DNA of 64,000 bases, from NCBI GenBank assembly GCA_910587685.1, contig CAJUMY010000002.1:124001-188000 (forward strand). The letters run 5' to 3'. The notes under the pieces are model-generated. The model had not been told where the DNA came from and did not search any database. It saw nothing but the letters and a program-made list of their open reading frames with translations. Positions 53,455 through 62,717 of this stretch are shown here, in pieces. Each line of letters starts with the position of its first letter. Within the stretch, counting starts at the first letter, position 1. A program made the translations under genes and the position numbers. The stretch is from an uncultured Christensenellaceae bacterium. GTDB lineage: Bacteria > Bacillota > Clostridia > Christensenellales > UBA3700.

Positions 53455-54701
53455 AGATATCGGTATACAATCTCGGGTGCAAAGTAAACCAATACGAAAG
53501 CGACTCGCTGATACGCGAATTGAGCCTTCGCGGCTTTGAGGTGACTGACGAACTCGAGTACGCCGACTATTACGTGCTCAACACCTGCGCGGTCACTAAC
53601 GAAGCGGAGAGAAAATCGCGTCAGGCGGTGGGACGATGTTTGAATTTCAACCCTAACGCGAGGATAATCGTATGCGGCTGCGCGTCCGAGAACGATAAAA
53701 ATCAATTTTTGAGCAAAAATAACGTGACGTACGTCAGCGGCGTCGCGGGAAAATATCTTATCCCCGATATTCTCGACGTAGACGGAGAGAGCGAGGTCAG
53801 AGAACTTCCTAAGGAATACGAGGATATGTATTCTCCTCTCAGTATGCGTACGAGGAGCTACGTCAAAGTACAGGACGGATGCAATAATTTCTGTTCGTAC
53901 TGTTTGATACCTTATTTGAGAGGAAGGAGCCGCAGCAGAAGTATCGAGAGCGTCGTCGCGGAATGCAAGAGAGTGGCGTCGTCCGGCGAAATAGTGCTTA
54001 CCGGCATCAATCTTTCGGCTTACGGGCTCGACGTCGCCTCGTCGCTCACAGAGCTCATTCGTTCGCTCGGAAATATCGACGCGAGGATAAGGCTCGGTTC
54101 GCTCGAGGTCAACGTTGTAGATGAAGAGTTTCTTTCGGCGCTCAAAGGGTTGAAACATTTTTGTCCGCAGTTTCATCTATCGCTCCAAAGCGGCTCAGAC
54201 AGCGTGCTCAAGAAGATGAACAGGCATTATACTACCGACGAGTTCTACGAAAAGGTACGTCTTATAAGAGAGACGTTCGAAGACGCCGCGATCACGACCG
54301 ACGTTATATGCGGATTCCCGACTGAAAGCGAAGAGGAATTTCGCGAAAGTCTCGCCTTTGCCGAAAAGGTAGGATTCGCGGATATGCACGTCTTCGCCTA
54401 TTCGAGCAGGAAGGGAACGAAAGCGAGCAGGCTCGAACAGCTCACGAACGAGGAAAAGCATCTCAGAGTCGAACGCATGGAAAGAGTCAAGAAGAAGAAT
54501 AAGGGCAAGTACTTAGTATCGAAGATAGGGTCTTTCGTCAGCGTTCTTGTAGAGGAGAGCGACGGAGATTTTTCCGAAGGCTATTCCGAGGAATACGCAA
54601 GGGTACGTATACAGGGGAATATAAAGCAGGGCGAGATAGTAAAGGTATACGTGACGGGCGCGCTCGATAATGAAAAGCTCATAGGTGAGATAAGAGCGTA
54701 A
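53451..54701 (+). CDS. mtaB: tRNA ms2t6A methylthiotransferase MtaB
   Basis: 416 aa. Adds a methylthio group to t6A37 of tRNA. The N-terminal UPF0004 domain carries cluster ligands C10, C46 and C77; the radical-SAM motif CNNFCSYC gives C144, C148 and C151; a C-terminal TRAM-like domain follows (~350-410). NLGCKVNQYESD and LNTCAVTNEAE match MtaB better than MiaB or RimO. Needs two [4Fe-4S] clusters, so depends on the isc system at 39 kb. Confidence 0.94.
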   Translation: MKISVYNLGCKVNQYESDSLIRELSLRGFEVTDELEYADYYVLNTCAVTNEAERKSRQAVGRCLNFNPNARIIVCGCASENDKNQFLSKNNVTYVSGVAGKYLIPDILDVDGESEVRELPKEYEDMYSPLSMRTRSYVKVQDGCNNFCSYCLIPYLRGRSRSRSIESVVAECKRVASSGEIVLTGINLSAYGLDVASSLTELIRSLGNIDARIRLGSLEVNVVDEEFLSALKGLKHFCPQFHLSLQSGSDSVLKKMNRHYTTDEFYEKVRLIRETFEDAAITTDVICGFPTESEEEFRESLAFAEKVGFADMHVFAYSSRKGTKASRLEQLTNEEKHLRVERMERVKKKNKGKYLVSKIGSFVSVLVEESDGDFSEGYSEEYARVRIQGNIKQGEIVKVYVTGALDNEKLIGEIRA

Positions 54702-54846
54702 GCGATATTTGCCCGGTATCGCGTTTGACGTTACGCATACGCGGCGAAAATTTTATAGCGTCGCTTGATACGAAACTTTACGATCATCGCTTATAACTTA
54801 TAAAGCGATTGTAGTTATAAATATTATAAAGTAAGGAGAATATATT

Positions 54847-55215
54847 ATGGAGAACTGTATTTTTTGTAAGATAATAAGGGGCGAGATACCTTCTGTCAAA
54901 GTCTACGAGGACGACGATATGGTGATAATCAACGACATAGCGCCGCAGGCTAAGAAGCACTATCTGCTTTTGCCTAAGAAGCATTACGCCAATATAATCG
55001 AGATGAGCGAAGAAGATGCCGTAACGTTGGGCAGATGTCTTAAAAAGCTGTCGACGCTCGTCGATAAACTGGGACTTGAGAATGGATTTAGGCTTGTATC
55101 GAATAAGGGAGAGGATGCGTTCCAGACGGTACAGCATTTGCACGTGCACATATTAGGCGGGGAAAAACTCGGAGAAAAAATGTGTTCTTTTGATGCGAAT
55201 ATTCTTGACAATTGA
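54847..55215 (+). CDS. HIT-family protein
   Basis: 122 aa, AAGGAG before the ATG. HIT motif HLHVHILGG with H97, H99 and H101 (H99 is the expected nucleophile-side residue region), plus a zinc pair C4/C7 (CIFCKII). HinT-like proteins hydrolyse purine nucleoside phosphoramidates. It is normal in length and stands before rpsU, whose promoter overlaps its end. Confidence 0.95.
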   Translation: MENCIFCKIIRGEIPSVKVYEDDDMVIINDIAPQAKKHYLLLPKKHYANIIEMSEEDAVTLGRCLKKLSTLVDKLGLENGFRLVSNKGEDAFQTVQHLHVHILGGEKLGEKMCSFDANILDN

Positions 55216-55232
55216 TAAAATATCAGTATAAT
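55205..55232 (+). promoter_or_regulatory. rpsU promoter
   Basis: TTGACA (55205-55210), 16-bp spacer, TATAAT (55227-55232); the -35 lies in the last codons of the HIT gene. Confidence 0.75.
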
Positions 55233-55287
55233 AATATATATTAATAGAAAATAAGTCCGTTTGTTCCCGGGAAGGAGGGGATTATAG

Positions 55288-55467
55288 ATGTCAACAGTCA
55301 GAGTTGGTGAGAATGAGTCGCTCGACAGCGCGATCCGCAGATTCAAGAGAAAGTGCCAAAGAGACGGTATCATCGGCGATTTGCGTCGTAAAGAGCATTA
55401 CGAGAAGCCAAGCGTTAAGAGAAAGAAGAAGGCAGAGGCTGCTAAGAAGAGAATGTACAAGGGTTGA
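55288..55467 (+). CDS. rpsU: 30S ribosomal protein S21
   Basis: 59 aa: STVRVGENESLDSAIRRFKR at the N terminus, then RREKHYEKPS-type sequence (LRRKEHYEKPSVKRKKKAEA) and a basic tail ending RMYKG. This is the normal length and composition of bacterial bS21. GAAGGAGGGG precedes the ATG. It has its own promoter and a strong terminator, as expected for a highly expressed protein. Confidence 0.97.
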   Translation: MSTVRVGENESLDSAIRRFKRKCQRDGIIGDLRRKEHYEKPSVKRKKKAEAAKKRMYKG

Positions 55468-55478
55468 TCCCGAAACGA

Positions 55479-55514
55479 AAGACCGCAACGAACAAAGTTG
55501 CGGTCTTATTTTTT
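55479..55514 (+). terminator. rpsU terminator
   Basis: Perfect 11-bp stem AAGACCGCAAC/GTTGCGGTCTT with ATTTTTT tail. Confidence 0.93.
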
Positions 55515-55620
55515 ATTTATTAACGTTTTTCAGTAAGTATTAAACTTATTTGAAGGGTTTCTTTTTCATAAAAGCAGTTATTTATTATACGTTCAAGGAC
55601 GCGTTTGCGTATAGGCGTAT

Positions 55621-56535
55621 CTATTTTTTCAATCGGATATTTTCGATCTTCGGCATATCTATGCTTTTCGTTACGTTCTTTGCGAGTAGACGCGACGTCA
55701 GTCTTTCGCCGTATTGCTCCATCATCGCCTCGGCTGTAAGGTTAGTGGTTATTATCATAGTTTTTTTGTTAGCGATCCTAAAGTCGACTATCGCCTGCAT
55801 ATATTTTAGATTGACGTTGTTTCTTATGGGTTCCGTGCCCAGATCGTCTATTATGAGCGCGTCGGCGTCTTTAAGCAATGACATATAGTCGATAGGCGCG
55901 CCGAGATGTATTTTTATAAGGATTTCCGACAGTTCGAACGCGGTGATATACAGTACCGATATGTTTCTCTCGAGCAGTCTTGACGCGATAGCAGATACGA
56001 GACAGGTCTTTCCTGTTCCCGACGTTCCGCTGATCATTACGTTTTGCGTCTTGACGTTCGGATATTTGTTCGCAAAGTCTTCGAAAAAAGCGTACAGTTT
56101 TGAAAGTTTCGTCTTGCTTTGTTCGTCGATAGGGAGCGAAGCTATATCGCTCTCTTCGAATCTGAACGTTGCGTTGGAACTTAGATTCGACAGCTTTTTG
56201 AGTTCGCTCGAATAGCGGTTGAGAAAGCAGCTACAGTATTTGCCGCCGACTTTGCCGGTGTCCTTGCACTTTTTACACTCGTAGTTGACGGTAGGAAGGT
56301 ATCCTTTTACGAGACTTCTGAAACGTTCTTCGAGCGTAGCGTATTCCTTATCGGTTTCTTTCGTAGCCGCGCCCGTGAGGCTCATCGCTTTTATTTCGTT
56401 GATACGTTTTCTTATTGTTTCTATTTCTTCGTTTTCGCCGGCTTTCGCGAGGGATTTGCGGAGAGTTTTGCGGTAACTTGCGTTTCTCTCGTCGTAGAAT
56501 TTTTGAACTCTCGAAATTATATCTTTTCTGAGCAT
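55621..56535 (-). CDS. DnaC/DnaI-like helicase loader ATPase
   Basis: 304 aa, reverse strand; GGAGG nine bases before the ATG. A helical N terminus (~1-75) is followed by a putative zinc knuckle (C87, C90, C101, C103: CKKCKD...YCSC), then the AAA+ core with Walker A GTSGTGKT (170-177) and Walker B ALIIDDLG (D230-D231). An arginine-finger-like GERLTSRL follows. It loads the replicative helicase DnaB/DnaC during initiation or restart. It is four bases downstream of the DnaD-like gene, its likely partner. Confidence 0.92.
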   Translation of the reverse strand: MLRKDIISRVQKFYDERNASYRKTLRKSLAKAGENEEIETIRKRINEIKAMSLTGAATKETDKEYATLEERFRSLVKGYLPTVNYECKKCKDTGKVGGKYCSCFLNRYSSELKKLSNLSSNATFRFEESDIASLPIDEQSKTKLSKLYAFFEDFANKYPNVKTQNVMISGTSGTGKTCLVSAIASRLLERNISVLYITAFELSEILIKIHLGAPIDYMSLLKDADALIIDDLGTEPIRNNVNLKYMQAIVDFRIANKKTMIITTNLTAEAMMEQYGERLTSRLLAKNVTKSIDMPKIENIRLKK

Positions 56536-56539
56536 AGTA

Positions 56540-57982
56540 TCATACCTCCGTAATGTCGAGATCGTCTATATCCGTGAAGAGACCGCTCAGTTCCTCTTTT
56601 GTGAAACTGCGTTCCTGAATATCTATCGATTTCTTTTTTGCGTTCGGGCTGTCGCACGCGATATCCGCTTTCATGACGTCGCCGATGGAGAAGCAGTTCT
56701 TTTCTTTGAGTCTTCCGAGCGTATTGTTGAGATAAGCGAACGATTGAGAGTGTTTTGAGACTGTTCCCGCGACGTATCTTATCGCTTCGACGGAGAATCC
56801 CCATACGTTAGTCCATGTATTGAAATAGTCTCTGTCTGCGTTATTTACGAGTCTTGAAGAGCCCAATATCTCGATGAGCGATTTGATCGTTTTGTCTGTT
56901 TCTATCAGCGTCGCGACGTAGTCGTCTACGGCTTTTTTAGTGAGTCTGCCGTTCTTGAAGAACGAAAGTACGCGGTTGTTCATGCCCTCGTAGCTTCGTA
57001 TGTTGGACTTCATGGATATGTCAGCTATTTCGAGCAGGGCGCTTTCGTCGAATCCCATGTTGAGCCACTTCGAAACGTACGTCTCTATGATGTAGTCGAG
57101 ACTTTCGTAATAGAGACCGAGTCTTGAGGTGACGTCCTTTGCAAGCTCGTAGAGTTTGTCTCTGTTTTTCTTGTATTCTTTCATCTCGCCCGAAGTGAAC
57201 AGAGAGAGGCGATAGAAGTTGTCAAGCGTCTTGTCGAGCTTTGGGAAACCGCCTTTATTCTTTGAAAACGTAGCGGCATATAGTATACTTTCGATGTCGA
57301 ATCCCCAGCTCTTCGTCCACTTGATATACAGCTCTTTGTCTTCGGGTTCGACCTCCGACTTTTTGCCTATAGCCTTTGCGATAAGACGCGTGTCCTCGCT
57401 GTTCGTTTCGTATTCTTTTATTCTGTTTTCCACGTCGTCAACGGTCTTTATGCCGCTTGCTGCCCAGTCTTTGGCTACTGTCAGGACGTAGGGATATCTT
57501 ACGTTAGTACCCTTTAGATTGATACAGTATTTGACTATCATCAAGATCGCGTCGAGCTGCATTTTGGTGTCGTCGGCAAATTCGTAATATTTGAGATATT
57601 CGCCCGACGGTACTTCTCTTTCGGGATACAGCGACTGAAGCGAAGTATTGAAGTCTGCGAATTTTTCCTTTTTATACAGCTTGATAGGTTCGTCTTTTAT
57701 CGGAAGATAAGCTATTTCGAAGGGAGAAGTCGACGCGATGGCAACGAGCCCCTGTTCCTGCCAGTACTCGAACGCTTCCTTTACGGTGTCGATGGGAAGA
57801 TCGGTCTCTTCGGAAAAGTTTTCGAGCGAGGACGAGACGTTGTTCGAGCATAGAAAAAGACCGTAAATGTACGCTTTTACGTATTCGTCTTTGGCGAACG
57901 GCATATATTTTGTAATGAACGAATTGTCCAAAGACGTGAATCCGTATGAAAGATAGCCGTTTGAAAATCTGCAAAATGCCAT
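56540..57982 (-). CDS. DnaD-domain replication protein
   Basis: 480 aa from ATG 57982 (reverse) after AGAGGA; a TTG seven codons upstream is rejected. An N-terminal winged-helix-like DDBH1 part (~1-120; TVKEAFEYWQEQGLVAI) is followed by tandem DnaD/DDBH2-type helical repeats, each with the WG[FY]-x3-I core: WTKSWGFDIESILYAA near 235 and WTNVWGFSVEAIRYVA near 420, with a related segment near 325. It ends with an acidic tail. This is the layout of Firmicutes DnaB/DnaD primosome proteins that prepare DNA for the loader encoded next. Confidence 0.9.
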   Translation of the reverse strand: MAFCRFSNGYLSYGFTSLDNSFITKYMPFAKDEYVKAYIYGLFLCSNNVSSSLENFSEETDLPIDTVKEAFEYWQEQGLVAIASTSPFEIAYLPIKDEPIKLYKKEKFADFNTSLQSLYPEREVPSGEYLKYYEFADDTKMQLDAILMIVKYCINLKGTNVRYPYVLTVAKDWAASGIKTVDDVENRIKEYETNSEDTRLIAKAIGKKSEVEPEDKELYIKWTKSWGFDIESILYAATFSKNKGGFPKLDKTLDNFYRLSLFTSGEMKEYKKNRDKLYELAKDVTSRLGLYYESLDYIIETYVSKWLNMGFDESALLEIADISMKSNIRSYEGMNNRVLSFFKNGRLTKKAVDDYVATLIETDKTIKSLIEILGSSRLVNNADRDYFNTWTNVWGFSVEAIRYVAGTVSKHSQSFAYLNNTLGRLKEKNCFSIGDVMKADIACDSPNAKKKSIDIQERSFTKEELSGLFTDIDDLDITEV

Positions 57983-58177
57983 AATATCCGTCCTCTTTTT
58001 CAAATTTCTCTTGAAATTTCCAAATTATAGTTGTATACTATCATTAGCGGAAATATATTCGCGTAATTTATATGATAGCATATTTCGGCGGTATCGTAAA
58101 TAGTTTTTACGGCGAAAATTGATTTTTGCATATTAAAAGCCGCCGCGGCGGCGTTATCGGTATAAAGGAGGTATTTT

Positions 58178-59188
58178 GTGGAGAGCGTACTCAAAGTAGA
58201 GAATGTCAAGAAATATTTTACTCAAAAGAGCAAAAAACTTCGCTCGTCGGGCAAAACCGTGATAAGAGCGGTCGACGGAGTAAGTTTTGAAGTAAAGGCG
58301 GGCGAAATATACGGTTTGCTCGGACCTAACGGAGCGGGTAAATCTACGATAATAAAGATAATAGCGGGACTCATCGGAAAAGACGGAGGAAAGGTATACG
58401 TCGACGGATACGATATAGATACGAAGCGAAAAGAAGCCTCGGGCAATATCGGAGCGATCATCGAGATGCCTACGCTGTTCAATAGGCTGTCAGCGATAGA
58501 TAACCTTCGCTATTTCGCGACGCTAGAGGGCGGTATCGACGAGAAGAGGATCGACGACGTTCTCGAACTTGTGGGACTAAAAGGCAGAGAGAAGGATAAG
58601 TTTTCCAGCTATTCGCTCGGCATGAAGCAGAGGCTCGGTATTGCGCAGGCGGTAATGGGAAGACCGAAACTTTTGATACTCGACGAGCCTACTAACGGTC
58701 TTGATCCCGAATGGATAATCAAGATGAGGGAACTGCTGAAGCGTCTTGCGAGCGAATACAATATCGCGATACTGGTATCCTCGCATATACTTTCGGAAAT
58801 GCAGGCTCTTTGCGATAGGGTAGGAATATTGATAAACGGCTGTCTCATCAACGAGGTGAACGTTGACGATATAGGCAAGATGAACGGCGAGGATAAGACC
58901 GTCGCTTGTTTCGTGTCGAACGATCCCGCCGCAGTCGGAGCGATTATGCAGGAACGCGGCTTGCGTTACGAGACGAAGGACAATAAGGTGTTCGTCGAAC
59001 TGAAAGAAGAGGATATGCCCGACGTAACTAAGGCGATAGTTATGCAAGGCGTCAATATTTACGGCGTAGAGACGAAGAAGAGAACTCTCGAGGATCTCTT
59101 CAGGTCGATAATCTCTAAAGGAAATGAAAAGACCGCAGATCCGGCGGTCGAAGAAAAGGAGGCTCGAAATGCTGACGAGATGTTATAA
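58178..59188 (+). CDS. ABC transporter ATP-binding protein (exporter type)
   Basis: 336 aa, GTG start after AAAGGAGG. Walker A GPNGAGKS at 49-56, signature YSLGMKQR near 148, Walker B LLILDEPTNGLDPE near 167, H-loop SSHILSEM. A C-terminal ~100-residue extension with a beta-rich segment is typical of bacteriocin- or lantibiotic-immunity and natA-like exporters. An insertion after residue 15 (TQKSKKLRSSGKT) is unusual. It overlaps the permease gene by 20 nt. Confidence 0.93.
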   Translation: MESVLKVENVKKYFTQKSKKLRSSGKTVIRAVDGVSFEVKAGEIYGLLGPNGAGKSTIIKIIAGLIGKDGGKVYVDGYDIDTKRKEASGNIGAIIEMPTLFNRLSAIDNLRYFATLEGGIDEKRIDDVLELVGLKGREKDKFSSYSLGMKQRLGIAQAVMGRPKLLILDEPTNGLDPEWIIKMRELLKRLASEYNIAILVSSHILSEMQALCDRVGILINGCLINEVNVDDIGKMNGEDKTVACFVSNDPAAVGAIMQERGLRYETKDNKVFVELKEEDMPDVTKAIVMQGVNIYGVETKKRTLEDLFRSIISKGNEKTADPAVEEKEARNADEML

Positions 59189-60185
59189 AGCGGAGCTTTC
59201 AAAGCTCGTAAGGAGCAAGTCTATACTCATCGCGATCGCGGTCATGATAGTACTGCTGATATTCATGTCGATACTTTCGGCAGTGCTCAACGATATTCAG
59301 ATAGACATAGACGAAGCCAACGGTATGGGACTCGGTATGCTCGACCCGAGCCAGTACGACGCGGCTATCGAGATCCTCGAAGAGCAGCTTGCATCGCTCG
59401 AGGACGAGACGAGATTCATAGATCAGAGAGGACAGATAGAGGCGAATATCGCGATAATCAAATATTTACGCGATAACGATCTAAAACCGAGCGACGTCAG
59501 TATACCGTCCGTTGGCGGCTTGGATTTTGCTATCTCCGCTAGCGGTTATCTCAATATGTCGATCAACGTTATAATGCAGATAGTTATGTTTTACGCCGTC
59601 ATAATGATGAGCGGTATATTTGCGGGAGAATACAGAGACGGAACGCTGAAAATGCAGATATTGCGTCCAAATTCACGTTCTCAGATATTTACGGCGAAGT
59701 GGCTTGCGGTCATGACCGTCAGCGTCGCGCTGATGCTTATCGGCGTTTTGATAGCTTCGATATATTCGGCGATAGCGTTCAAATTCGGGGCGAGAGAAGT
59801 GCTTTTGATAGTCGCCAATTCTTCGGTATTCACGGTTCACGAATCGGTATTCGTATTGATGTCGCTCGTGTTCGCTATAGTCGGAGTGTTCGCAATGACG
59901 ATGTTCTCGTCGTTTATGAGCGTAATATCCAATTTTAACAGAGCGGGTTCGATGACTCTGCCGATAGTAGTACTTCTTTTCGGAGATCTTGCGATGTATC
60001 TTCTTCAGGTTGCGTATCTCGGAATACTCGACTTTTCGAGCAACGTATATCTGATGAATTTCTTTATGCTCAATTCCATTTCGCTTCCGCATATGTCGTT
60101 ATATTCCGCGATACCCGTATTGCTTTTATATATAGCGGCGTTTATGACGACGAGCTATTTGATCTTTAACAAAAAAGAGTGCTGA
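59169..60185 (+). CDS. ABC transporter permease (ABC-2 type)
   Basis: 338 aa from ATG 59169 after AAGGAGG, inside the 3' end of the ATPase gene. One N-terminal helix (ILIAIAVMIVLLIFMSIL), a ~110-residue extracytoplasmic loop with a coiled stretch (EILEEQLASLEDETRF), then five more helices; FAGEYRDGTLKMQILRPNSR is the typical ABC-2 coupling motif. Forms an exporter with the preceding ATPase; substrate unknown. Confidence 0.92.
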   Translation: MLTRCYKAELSKLVRSKSILIAIAVMIVLLIFMSILSAVLNDIQIDIDEANGMGLGMLDPSQYDAAIEILEEQLASLEDETRFIDQRGQIEANIAIIKYLRDNDLKPSDVSIPSVGGLDFAISASGYLNMSINVIMQIVMFYAVIMMSGIFAGEYRDGTLKMQILRPNSRSQIFTAKWLAVMTVSVALMLIGVLIASIYSAIAFKFGAREVLLIVANSSVFTVHESVFVLMSLVFAIVGVFAMTMFSSFMSVISNFNRAGSMTLPIVVLLFGDLAMYLLQVAYLGILDFSSNVYLMNFFMLNSISLPHMSLYSAIPVLLLYIAAFMTTSYLIFNKKEC

Positions 60186-60297
60186 GATATCGGCGGTCAG
60201 GCGTCAGGCGGCGTTTGAAAGTCGGTCTTGAATTAAAATTTTGAGAACGCGGTTAAATTCGCCGCTTAGCGATATAATAAAACGAGAGGTAATTCCA

Positions 60298-60759
60298 ATG
60301 AAAAGAAGATCTACGCTGATAATTACTGCGATATTGACGGTTATTTTGCTGATGACGTTGTTTACGGCGTGTTCGGAGAGCAGATTCGTATCGATTACGG
60401 GGATCAAAGATTTTTCCCGTCTCGAAAAGATAGAGATAGTGAGAAATAAGCTGTCGGACGGCGCTGTCAGCGGAGCCGAGATAAAGGGTTTTAGCGAAGA
60501 GAGCGATATTCTCAAGATATTTTCCATATTCTCAAGCGCCGAATTCGACGAGGATAAGCGTCTTGGAGAGACGAATACCGTAAGACCTATACTTTCCGTC
60601 AGGTTTTACGTGAAAGGCGAGGACGGCTATCTCGAATACAGGTGGAACAACGGTTTTTATCAGTGCGATGGCTATTCGAAAAAGACCAAAGGTCAGTACT
60701 TCAGAATAGTGAACGCCGATATGATATACGACCGGATAATGGCGATATATTTCGGATAA
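60298..60759 (+). CDS. Putative lipoprotein
   Basis: 153 aa from ATG 60298 after GAGAGGT. Signal peptide KRRSTLIITAILTVILLMTL ends in the lipobox-like FTAC (Cys25), with Phe at -3 instead of Leu. The mature part is small and soluble (FVSITGIKDFSRLEKIEIVR, then LSVRFYVKGEDGYLEYRW). It follows the ABC exporter and may be an accessory; no family recognised. Would be a substrate for Lgt encoded at 19.7 kb. Confidence 0.8.
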   Translation: MKRRSTLIITAILTVILLMTLFTACSESRFVSITGIKDFSRLEKIEIVRNKLSDGAVSGAEIKGFSEESDILKIFSIFSSAEFDEDKRLGETNTVRPILSVRFYVKGEDGYLEYRWNNGFYQCDGYSKKTKGQYFRIVNADMIYDRIMAIYFG

Positions 60760-60896
60760 CGCATACGCGTATTGCAATTCGCGTTTGAAATTAGATACCG
60801 ATTTAGAGTATATTCGTTTAGCGAAAAGTTATTAATAGGAAAGCGGCGGCGACGCCGCTTTTAACGTTGCTTTTTTATCAAAATCAAAAAATTTTC

Positions 60897-60926
60897 TTGC
60901 GGCAGAACGCATATCTATGTTACAAT
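60897..60926 (+). promoter_or_regulatory. Promoter of the deaminase gene
   Basis: TTGCGG (60897-60902), 18-bp spacer, TACAAT (60921-60926), 34 bp before the ATG. Confidence 0.5.
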
Positions 60927-60959
60927 TATTACGATAATGATTTGATTCGGAGGTACGTT

Positions 60960-61412
60960 ATGGATAAATGGGACGAGAGATTCATGGATATGGCGTTCAA
61001 GGTCTCTACTTGGTCTAGTTGTTTTAAGGAAGACAGGCAGGTCGGCGCCGTCATAACCAAGGATAAGAGGATACTGACTACGGGGTATAACGGAGCGGGC
61101 AGCGGTATAAAGAGCTGTAAGGAAAAGGGAGAGTGTCTCAGAGTAAAGCTCAGTATAGCTTCTGGCACCCGTCACGAGCTTTGTTATGCCGTTCACGCGG
61201 AGCAGAACGCTATAATACAGGCGGCGAAGCTCGGCGTTTCGGTCGAAGGGGCGACTCTCTACTGCACGCATCAGCCGTGCGTTATCTGCGCGAAAATGAT
61301 AATCAACAGCGGAATAAAGAGAGTGGTGTATAAGCACGGCTATCCCGACGATTTTTCTGTGGAGATGTTCAAAGAAGCGGGCGTCGAAGTATTGAGATAC
61401 GACGCTCTTTGA
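60960..61412 (+). CDS. dCMP deaminase family protein (ComEB-like)
   Basis: 150 aa from ATG 60960 after CGGAGG; upstream in-frame sequence holds the promoter. Zinc-dependent deaminase: HAEQN (H79, catalytic E81) and PCVIC (C107, C110). The insert with extra Cys (SGIKSCKEKGECLR) is typical of dCMP deaminases, where it binds a second zinc. It makes dUMP for thymidylate synthesis; in transformable Bacillota the homologue sits in the comE operon, which is not the case here. Confidence 0.93.
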   Translation: MDKWDERFMDMAFKVSTWSSCFKEDRQVGAVITKDKRILTTGYNGAGSGIKSCKEKGECLRVKLSIASGTRHELCYAVHAEQNAIIQAAKLGVSVEGATLYCTHQPCVICAKMIINSGIKRVVYKHGYPDDFSVEMFKEAGVEVLRYDAL

Positions 61413-61587
61413 TATCGAATATTTTGAATAACGAAGGCGTATTTTGAATAGAGTACATATTATAAATGTTATATTTAAGACGATTAAACTATACTTCAAA
61501 TATATGGACATAAACAGAACGTTACTTGTACGCAGTTTTATTTTATGCTTTTAGGTTTATTCATTTTGAAATTTGAATTTATATAAA

Positions 61588-61619
61588 TAACGGACTTGGC
61601 GTTACGCTAAGTCCGTTTA
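61588..61619. terminator. Bidirectional terminator
   Basis: ~13-bp stem AACGGACTTGGCG/CGCTAAGTCCGTT (one G-T pair) between convergent genes. Confidence 0.8.
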
Positions 61620-61637
61620 TGAATTTATATTTGTATT

Positions 61638-62435
61638 TTACGCCGCTTCTTCGGAGCAGGTGACTTCTTTTTCGGTCGGTTCGTTAAAGAACTGCTTTTT
61701 GTTCGTTTCGAATTCTTTTTTGAGGAATGCCAACATGAGCGGTTTCTTTATCTTACGGTGAACGACGTACTGCGCTGCGAATATTACCGATCCTCCGAGA
61801 TGGAGCGACATATCGCTCACGGTATCCCATACGGTCACGCTGTACATGAGCTCGTAGAGGTTACGCTTGATGCCTGTGATGCCTTGAGCGTCCATTTCTT
61901 TGATGAATTCTTCAGTCGGGAATCCGAGTGAGTTCTGTCCCAAGAATATGTCGACGAACGTCTCCATACATTCCCATATCGACGCTACTCCCATACTCAG
62001 CACTACTATGAAGATAGTGAGCAAATAGGGATTTTGCTTTTCGTAATCTTTCCAACGCAGGAAGATGTAGAAGAAGAAAATACACGATACGTATCCGAAT
62101 ATGAAGTGCATTATTTCGTCGTAAGCGTTGTCGCCGTTATGAAAATTAAACGCGCAACCGAGAAATACGGCGCCTATCATATATAGCGTGAAGAAGATAT
62201 GTTCCATGAACGAAAACCGCGTTCTGAATATGAGTTCTATGAGTAAAGGCACGAGGAATATCAATATCGAACCTATGCATGACCACGTTCTGTTGTTCGG
62301 GTCTTCGTTTACAAGGTAGACGATGAGGACGATAAGACTTGCAAGAGAAAGAGCTAATTCTATAGCTATCGCGACGGAATGTTTGATTTTTGCGTTCTTA
62401 TCTATTTCGCTCCACTTTTTCAAATTATTTTTCAC
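61638..62435 (-). CDS. Multi-pass membrane protein, YjdF/DUF2238-like
   Basis: 265 aa, reverse strand, GAGGTG before the ATG. About six hydrophobic helices. Conserved-looking polar motifs within them, NAYDEIMHFIFGY, VASIWECMETFVD and VWDTVSDMSLHLGG, recall the YjdF/DUF2238 family of integral membrane proteins; that assignment is from memory. The last ~35 residues are a charged cytosolic tail. Function unknown. Confidence 0.72.
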   Translation of the reverse strand: MKNNLKKWSEIDKNAKIKHSVAIAIELALSLASLIVLIVYLVNEDPNNRTWSCIGSILIFLVPLLIELIFRTRFSFMEHIFFTLYMIGAVFLGCAFNFHNGDNAYDEIMHFIFGYVSCIFFFYIFLRWKDYEKQNPYLLTIFIVVLSMGVASIWECMETFVDIFLGQNSLGFPTEEFIKEMDAQGITGIKRNLYELMYSVTVWDTVSDMSLHLGGSVIFAAQYVVHRKIKKPLMLAFLKKEFETNKKQFFNEPTEKEVTCSEEAA

Positions 62436-62717
62436 TGTTTTACACCTCTTTTCTATTATGAATATAATATGATAAAAATGCTCGGATATGTGGTTTTTTC
62501 GCTACATTTTTCAACACGTTTCGATTTTTTAATTGTTAGTTATATTTAATATACTATATTTTGCCATATTTTTCAAATATTTTAAGGGATCTAATTGTAA
62601 TATTTGCGTAATAAATTTTTTCAAGCGATTACGTTGACTTTATAGTTTGCGGCTATATCAAAGTATATTTTTAGCGTCGAGTTAATACAATTAATATATG
62701 AAAGACAAGGAGCTTAT

